A DNA stretch of 64,000 bases from Variovorax sp. DXTD-1. Its GTDB lineage: Bacteria > Pseudomonadota > Gammaproteobacteria > Burkholderiales > Burkholderiaceae_C. The notes under the pieces are model-generated. The model made no database searches, was not told the DNA's origin, and was given only the letters and a program-made list of their open reading frames with translations. The stretch spans positions 44,009-108,008 of the forward strand of contig NZ_RWKH01000021.1 in NCBI RefSeq assembly GCF_003984625.1. The letters are read 5' to 3'. Shown one piece after another: positions 59,479 through 64,000 of the stretch (position 1 is the stretch's first letter; every line of letters starts with the position of its first letter). The position numbers were made by a program, and so were the translations under genes.

Positions 59479-59814
59479 TTAAGCGCCTTCCCCGACGAGG
59501 TTGAGCTCTTGACCGGGCTTCAGGGTCACATAGGCCTTGCGAACGTTGTCGCGGCGGCCGATGGACTTGCCAAAGCGCTTGGTCTTGCCCTTGGTGTTGA
59601 GCACCGACACGCCCTGGACTTCGACCTTGAACATCAGTTCGACAGCGGCCTTGATCTCGGGCTTGGTGGCGTCTTGCAGCACCTTGAAAGTGACAGCGTT
59701 CGACTTCTCGCCGACCATCGTGGCCTTTTCGGACACGATCGGGGCGACCAGCACCGCCATCAGGCGGCCTTCTTCGAACGTACGTTCAGCGGCGGTAGGG
59801 TTCACGCGGCTCAT
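59479..59814 (-). CDS. rplW: 50S ribosomal protein L23
   Basis: A 111-residue exit-site protein that docks signal recognition particle and trigger factor. APIVSEKATMVGEKSNAVTF is the conserved start and RRDNVRKAYVTLKPGQELNLV the end. The ATG at 59814 overlaps the rplD stop by four bases; an internal Met at 59760 is a less likely start. Confidence 0.95.
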   Translation of the reverse strand: MSRVNPTAAERTFEEGRLMAVLVAPIVSEKATMVGEKSNAVTFKVLQDATKPEIKAAVELMFKVEVQGVSVLNTKGKTKRFGKSIGRRDNVRKAYVTLKPGQELNLVGEGA

Positions 59815-60431
59815 GCGAACATCTCCTTGAGCTTGTCGACGGCACCCTTGGTGACCAGCACCTTCTTGTAGTGAACCAGCGACACCGGATCGGCGTAGCG
59901 GGGTTCGACCACGAGAACGTTCACCAAATTGCGCGAGGCAAGGTACAGGTTTTCGTCGACTTCTTCGGCGATCACGAGCACGGACTCGAGATTCATTGCC
60001 TTGAAACGGGCTGCCAGCGGCTTCGTCTTGGGCGAATCCACAGTCAGCGAATCCACCACGGCCAGACGGCCTTCGCGAGCGAGCTGCGAGAAGATGGCGG
60101 CCATGCCGGCGCGGTACATCTTCTTGTTGATCTTCTGCGAGAAGTTTTCGTCAGGCATGTTCGGGAAAATCCGGCCACCCCCGCGCCACAGCGGCGAGGA
60201 CGTCATACCGGCGCGGGCGCGGCCCGTTCCCTTTTGCTTGAAAGGCTTCTTGGTCGAGTGCTTGACCTGCTCGCGGTCCTTCTGGGCGCGCGTGCCTTGG
60301 CGGGCGTTGGCCTGGAACGCAACGACGATCTGGTGCACCAGGTCTTCGTTGTAGTCACGGCCGAACACGGTCTCGGGGGCGTCGTACTTCGACGCGGCCT
60401 GGCCTTGTTCGTTCAGGAGTTCGAGTTGCAT
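59811..60431 (-). CDS. rplD: 50S ribosomal protein L4
   Basis: A 206-residue protein with an extended loop in the exit tunnel (KPFKQKGTGRARAGMTSSPLWRGGG). In E. coli it also represses its own operon by acting on the S10 leader; whether it does so here, with rpsJ on a separate transcript, is open. Its ATG overlaps the last base of the rplC stop. Confidence 0.97.
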   Translation of the reverse strand: MQLELLNEQGQAASKYDAPETVFGRDYNEDLVHQIVVAFQANARQGTRAQKDREQVKHSTKKPFKQKGTGRARAGMTSSPLWRGGGRIFPNMPDENFSQKINKKMYRAGMAAIFSQLAREGRLAVVDSLTVDSPKTKPLAARFKAMNLESVLVIAEEVDENLYLASRNLVNVLVVEPRYADPVSLVHYKKVLVTKGAVDKLKEMFA

Positions 60432-61111
60432 TACTTCGCTCCTTCAGCCGCTTGCGGCTTGGCCTTGATGGCGGGACGCACGGTGACGAAGCCACCCTTT
60501 GCGCCCGGGATCGCGCCCTTGATGAGCAGCAGTTGACGCGCTTCGTCGATGCGGAACACATCGAGGTTCTGCGTCGTCTTGGTGACGTCGCCGAGGTGGC
60601 CCGTCATGCGCTTGCCGGGGAATACGCGACCGGGGTCTTGTGCCATGCCGATCGAGCCGGGAACGTTGTGCGAACGGCTGTTACCGTGCGACGCGCGTTG
60701 CGAGCTCATGTTGTGGCGCTTGATGGTACCGGCGTAGCCCTTACCGATCGAGGTGCCTTGCACGTCGACCTTCTGGCCCACGGAGAACACGCTGCTCGCG
60801 GCAATGACGCCGCCAGCCTTGTGCTGACCTGCGGTATCGGCGGTCACACGGAATTCGCGGATGATTTCACCAGCTTCGACACCCGCCTTGGCGAGGTGGC
60901 CGGCTTGGGGCTTGGTCACGCGCGAAGCCTTGCGCGAACCGAACGTCACTTGCAGCGCGACGTAGCCGTCGGCCTCTTGCGACTTGATCTGGGTCACACG
61001 GTTGTTGGACACATCCACCACCGTGACAGGAACTGCGTCCCCGTCATCGGTGAAGAGACGCATCATCCCCACCTTGCGGCCCAGCAACCCGAGGGAGTTG
61101 CTCAGACTCAT
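60431..61111 (-). CDS. rplC: 50S ribosomal protein L3
   Basis: A 226-residue early-assembly protein. SLSNSLGLLGRKVGMMRLFTDDGDAVPVTVVD is the start, and the methylation-site glutamine lies in VPGSIGMAQDPGRVFPGKRM. Its upstream region (61112-61354) holds a promoter, since rpsJ is separated from it by two unrelated genes. Confidence 0.97.
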   Translation of the reverse strand: MSLSNSLGLLGRKVGMMRLFTDDGDAVPVTVVDVSNNRVTQIKSQEADGYVALQVTFGSRKASRVTKPQAGHLAKAGVEAGEIIREFRVTADTAGQHKAGGVIAASSVFSVGQKVDVQGTSIGKGYAGTIKRHNMSSQRASHGNSRSHNVPGSIGMAQDPGRVFPGKRMTGHLGDVTKTTQNLDVFRIDEARQLLLIKGAIPGAKGGFVTVRPAIKAKPQAAEGAK

Positions 61112-61261
61112 TTGTTTTCTCCAAAAATGGATCCTCTTTCGCCGCTGTCACTTCAATTGGCAACAGCGTTTAGCCGATCGCCCGAAGGCTTCCCGGCTTG
61201 CGGAAGAAGGTTGATAAATCTCCGCACTCACGGCATCCATACGGACGCAACAAGGGCAGAG
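61112..61261 (-). promoter_or_regulatory. Untranslated leader of the rplC operon
   Basis: About 150 bases lie between the inferred transcription start and the rplC ATG. TTTTTGGAG precedes the ATG as a ribosome-binding site. I see several short G/C stems but cannot assign a known ribosomal-protein leader fold. Confidence 0.45.
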
Positions 61262-61267
61262 CCAGCG

Positions 61268-61297
61268 ATTATAGCCCGCTATGCGGGCACTATGCAA
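61268..61297 (-). promoter_or_regulatory. Promoter of the rplC operon with palindromic spacer
   Basis: On the minus strand, TTGCAT (61292-61297) and a consensus TATAAT (61268-61273) are separated by 18 bases. Fifteen of those spacer bases form the perfect inverted repeat GCCCGC-ATA-GCGGGC (61274-61288). It lies about 150 bases before rplC. Confidence 0.75.
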
Positions 61298-61354
61298 GCA
61301 GCGTTGCACGGCGGTCCAAGGGGGCTTTTTGCCCCGGTTCAGGCCGTTTTTTGC

Positions 61355-61897
61355 TTATTTCACAGGCATCGTGATGATGCTGTCGCCGTCCGGCGTGGAC
61401 TTCATTTCACCGGTGGACTTGAGAGTTGGCGCCACCGCGCCGGTCTGGACGGGGATCGAAACAGCGCTCGAGGCGCCGTCCTGGGTGATGAACACATTGA
61501 GGTAGGCCAAGCCTTCGGCCTCGCTCACCACGGCAACCGTGGCCGTGGACCGCTTGCCCGCGGGCAGCGCGAGCGTGCTGCTTCCCTGGAGGGTGAGGCC
61601 GCTATCGGCAACCAGTCGGACCGTCGCACCGTCCGTTGCAGTCACGCCATCGAATTGCAGAACCACAACCGTGGCGCGGCCCAACTGCGGGGTCGACTCC
61701 AGGCGGTACTGAAGCTTGACCCCGGAGCTGCCGGGCTTTTGCGGCGCCGTCGTCAGGGGGGCGCTGCGCTGCTGCATGGCCGGATGCTTGTGCTTGGCGA
61801 TGCGCATTCCAGGCTCGCCATCTGCCGCGGCCGGCGCCGAGAGCGTCGCCAGAGCAAGGCATGCCGCTGCCATCAAGGAAGTCGAACGGTTGTTCAT
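61355..61897 (-). CDS. Small exported protein in the split S10 operon
   Basis: A 180-residue protein with a signal peptide (MNNRSTSLMAAACLALATLS, cleavage near APAAADG, residue 25). The mature part begins with a His/Lys-rich segment (RIAKHKHPAMQQR) and continues in alternating hydrophobic strands such as ATVVVLQFDGVTATDGATV and STATVAVVSEAEGLAYLNVF, suggesting a beta-sandwich. I do not recognise the family. It lies 14 bases downstream of the protease-like gene and so is likely cotranscribed with it. Confidence 0.7.
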   Translation of the reverse strand: MNNRSTSLMAAACLALATLSAPAAADGEPGMRIAKHKHPAMQQRSAPLTTAPQKPGSSGVKLQYRLESTPQLGRATVVVLQFDGVTATDGATVRLVADSGLTLQGSSTLALPAGKRSTATVAVVSEAEGLAYLNVFITQDGASSAVSIPVQTGAVAPTLKSTGEMKSTPDGDSIITMPVK

Positions 61898-61911
61898 GGC
61901 GGCCTTTCCTG

Positions 61912-63516
61912 CTACTGGACAGAGACGTTGAAGCATGTCTGCGCTCCGGAATTGTTGAGGTCCGATACGGCTAGAACGTACTCGCCCGACGGCAGGCTGA
62001 CGGTGCTGCTTTCCCGGGCAATCAATCCGCCACTGAAGATGTCGAAATCGGGGCTCGCGCCAGATGGCCCCCCGTCGATGACGATCTGGTAGCTGCGGCT
62101 GGCCGGGGCTGTGAAGCGAAGGTAGGAAAAGCTGCCGTGCTTGTTGTCGCTGCCGGCCGTGTTGGAAACGCAAGCCTGCGTCGGACTGCCAACCACGAGG
62201 GGCCTGTACATGGGCAGCGTGATCGCGATTCCGCCATCGTTCGTCTCCGCACCTCCGTACGGGTCGTTGTTAGCCGCGTTGATGCCTTGCCCCGCGAGCA
62301 GCGTGGCCAGCGATGCGGCGCTCGCCGGCGCCGCTGCATTGAAAGCAGCGGCGAACGGATGAATCGACGTGACCGCGGCGCCGCTCCTGAACTGAGCGCT
62401 GGTCAGCGTGTCGTGGATGGGCTTGAAGCCGACCTGCTGGTTGAGATTCCAGAAAACGGACTGGATGGACGGCTCGCGGAACCAGCCCGGCGTCGTTGCA
62501 GCACCTGCGACAAGGTCGATGTTGCTGCTGAACTGCGCTGCCGACTGCTGCGGACCACCCGAGTCGACATAGTTCCGGCGCTCGAGCGCGATGCCCGACC
62601 AAGCGTTGCCCCAGCCTTCGGAGAAGGCCAACCTGCGATCGAGGAGTTGGCTCTGCGAATGAGGGCCGCCCATCGAGTCGTCACGACTGAAGGCGGATTG
62701 GTAGTAGTGCCCCCATTCATGCGCAACGACCGAAGCATCGTATTCATCGGTATCTACGTCTTCCTTGCCCAGCACATAGATCTCGCGACCGCTGCTTCTG
62801 CTGATGAAGAACGTGGTGCCGATTCGGCCCGTCGCGGGATCGAAAAGACCGGAAGACGGTGCGTTATTGGCGCTCCAGAACACGCGCAATGCCGGAAAAG
62901 CCGCCGCGGGCGCCACCGACACCACCTTCTGCATCGAGGTGTAGACCGTGTCCAGGATGGCGAAAGGCGCCGCCACCCGGTCTTCGGTGTAGCTCGAACC
63001 ACCCCAGCCCGAAGGCGCATGAAGGTCGCGCACCAGCGCCGTGCTGCCCGATGAGAATGTCGGGCTTTGCATGGAATACAACGCGCTGGACCGGGTGTTG
63101 TCTCGCACCGTCACGTCCCAGCTCGGACCCGGGCCGCTGCGTGACAGCTGCGCCTTGACGCGTACCGCAAGCGCCGTGTTCGCGGGAACGGCCACAGAAT
63201 AGTTGCCGTTGTCGTCGGTGGTTGCCGTGGCCAGTTGCGCGGCAGTATCCCCGTTGAGCACTTCCACCACGGCGCCGCGCACGGGCCTTGGTGCGGAGCT
63301 GGCATAAACAAGGGTGCCGCTCGGGTTCGGCACGGATTCATAAGTGGCCTTGCCGCTCAGCGTGACCGCGCCCGCCGATGGGGGGCTGATAGGCAGGAAC
63401 GGAATACCGCCACCCCCTCCACCGCCACCGCCACCGCCACCACCGCAGCCGACCAGCAACGCTGCTGCTGCGATACATGCCATCGCACCCGACGCCAAAG
63501 AGTTGCCGTGTCTCAT
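61912..63516 (-). CDS. Zinc-metalloprotease-like surface lipoprotein
   Basis: A 534-residue protein. The lipobox LVGC puts the lipid anchor at C24, directly followed by 13 glycines (25-37). Residues 48-130 look like a carboxypeptidase-regulatory (beta-sandwich) domain with GAVVEVLNGDTAAQLATATTDDNGNYSV. The motif HEWGH (266-270) is a HExxH zinc site, and the glutamate of SEGWGNAW at 300 could be the third ligand. The C-terminal 85 residues (SYLRFTAPASRSYQIVIDGG to the end) resemble a pre-peptidase domain. A secreted peptidase is the likely function, but the family is not firmly recognised. Confidence 0.75.
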   Translation of the reverse strand: MRHGNSLASGAMACIAAAALLVGCGGGGGGGGGGGGGIPFLPISPPSAGAVTLSGKATYESVPNPSGTLVYASSAPRPVRGAVVEVLNGDTAAQLATATTDDNGNYSVAVPANTALAVRVKAQLSRSGPGPSWDVTVRDNTRSSALYSMQSPTFSSGSTALVRDLHAPSGWGGSSYTEDRVAAPFAILDTVYTSMQKVVSVAPAAAFPALRVFWSANNAPSSGLFDPATGRIGTTFFISRSSGREIYVLGKEDVDTDEYDASVVAHEWGHYYQSAFSRDDSMGGPHSQSQLLDRRLAFSEGWGNAWSGIALERRNYVDSGGPQQSAAQFSSNIDLVAGAATTPGWFREPSIQSVFWNLNQQVGFKPIHDTLTSAQFRSGAAVTSIHPFAAAFNAAAPASAASLATLLAGQGINAANNDPYGGAETNDGGIAITLPMYRPLVVGSPTQACVSNTAGSDNKHGSFSYLRFTAPASRSYQIVIDGGPSGASPDFDIFSGGLIARESSTVSLPSGEYVLAVSDLNNSGAQTCFNVSVQ

Positions 63517-63597
63517 GCTGTACTGCCTTCGTCTCAGATCGGCCGACGTATCGGCCGAGGAAGGCCGCCGCCTTGGCGAGGATGCCACATCTGCGCG

Positions 63598-63639
63598 ACA
63601 AAAAACAAAGCCCGACTGCATTTCTGCAGTCGGGCTTTG
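63598..63639 (-). terminator. Strong terminator directly after rpsJ
   Basis: A perfect 15-bp stem (63606-63620 with 63625-63639, loop TTTC) is followed on the minus strand by a T run (the A-rich bases at 63598-63605). It lies 29 bases after the rpsJ stop. Confidence 0.92.
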
Positions 63640-63668
63640 TCACAAGATGCGGCACGGGGCCGCATTAC

Positions 63669-63983
63669 TTATTGCAGCTTGATTTCGACGTCCACGCCGG
63701 CCGGCAGGTCGAGCTTCATCAGCGCGTCCACGGTCTTGTCGGTGGGGTCGACGATGTCCATCAGGCGCTGGTGCGTGCGGATCTCGAGCTGGTCGCGCGA
63801 CGTCTTGTTGACGTGCGGCGAACGCAGGATGTCGAAACGCTTCATGCGGGTCGGCAGGGGCACGGGGCCCTTGACGATCGCGCCGGTGCGCTTGGCGGTA
63901 TCGACGATTTCAGCTGCCGACTGGTCGATCAGCTTGTAGTCGAACGCCTTCAGGCGGATGCGGATTTTTTGCTTGGTAGCCAT
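63669..63983 (-). CDS. rpsJ: 30S ribosomal protein S10 (NusE)
   Basis: A 104-residue protein of the 30S head and, as NusE, of the transcription antitermination complex. IRIRLKAFDYKLIDQSAAEIV, the GPVPLPTRMKRFDILRSPHVNK loop and DVEIKLQ at the end are all conserved. AAAGGA precedes the ATG. In most bacteria rplC follows within a few hundred bases, but here a terminator and two unrelated genes intervene. Confidence 0.97.
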   Translation of the reverse strand: MATKQKIRIRLKAFDYKLIDQSAAEIVDTAKRTGAIVKGPVPLPTRMKRFDILRSPHVNKTSRDQLEIRTHQRLMDIVDPTDKTVDALMKLDLPAGVDVEIKLQ

Positions 63984-64000
63984 GATGATTCCTTTGCGTC

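Noticed and set aside
61318..61336. Small GGGGC-loop-GCCCC hairpin after the 180-residue exported protein gene, considered as a terminator
   Set aside because: The stem is only five or six pairs and no T run follows on the minus strand, so I did not list it as a feature.

Overview
The window looks like the chromosome of a high-GC betaproteobacterium of the family Comamonadaceae, most likely Variovorax or a close relative. This is inferred from the layout of the S10 ribosomal and F1Fo-ATPase operons, the Arg/Gly/Pro-rich tail on S3, the lipB-lipA arrangement, the RND efflux operon with divergent TetR gene, and the recurring GC-rich intergenic palindromes. No 16S gene is present to confirm it.

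Layout. Positions 1-1260 hold a DNA methyltransferase cut by the window edge, with lower GC than its surroundings, then about 470 gene-free bases and a tRNA-Arg(CCG). Next come a TetR regulator and a divergent AcrAB-OprM type efflux operon (1894-8602), a membrane-anchored cytochrome c, a group of minus-strand enzymes of uncertain function (9418-12321) and a LemA/TPM-domain operon (12368-14427). Positions 14542-21298 carry the complete ligase-associated DNA-repair set (phosphoesterase, DEXH helicase, ATP-dependent ligase, metallo-beta-lactamase exonuclease), with trxC between its parts and GC-rich repeats inserted into coding ends. Positions 22567-28464 form a ROK-regulated sugar ABC transporter operon with a MocA-type dehydrogenase. 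The full atpIBEFHAGDC operon runs from 35801 down to 28673, facing a D-amino-acid aminotransferase/ybeD/lipB/lipA group. Then come an acyl-CoA synthetase-like enzyme, an SLC13-like transporter, an AraC/DMT pair, a CurA-like reductase, and a candidate envelope-stress operon (48455-44876: small secreted protein, Spy-like protein, DUF4260 membrane protein, response regulator, sensor kinase) preceded by three phased direct repeats. A regulatory-type PTS (EIIA, HPr, EI) is coupled to an MFS gene. A redox group follows (TlpA-like, cytochrome c', cytochrome b561, acetyltransferase, peroxiredoxin).

The last 8 kb hold the S10 ribosomal operon (rpsJ to rpsQ, minus strand). It is split: between rpsJ and rplC lie a secreted zinc-protease-like lipoprotein (HEWGH motif) and a small exported partner. 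A strong terminator follows rpsJ, and a separate promoter with a perfect -10 box precedes rplC. This split, the phased GTTTCG boxes at 48527-48552, and the repeats translated as part of the helicase and exonuclease are the observations most worth a second look.
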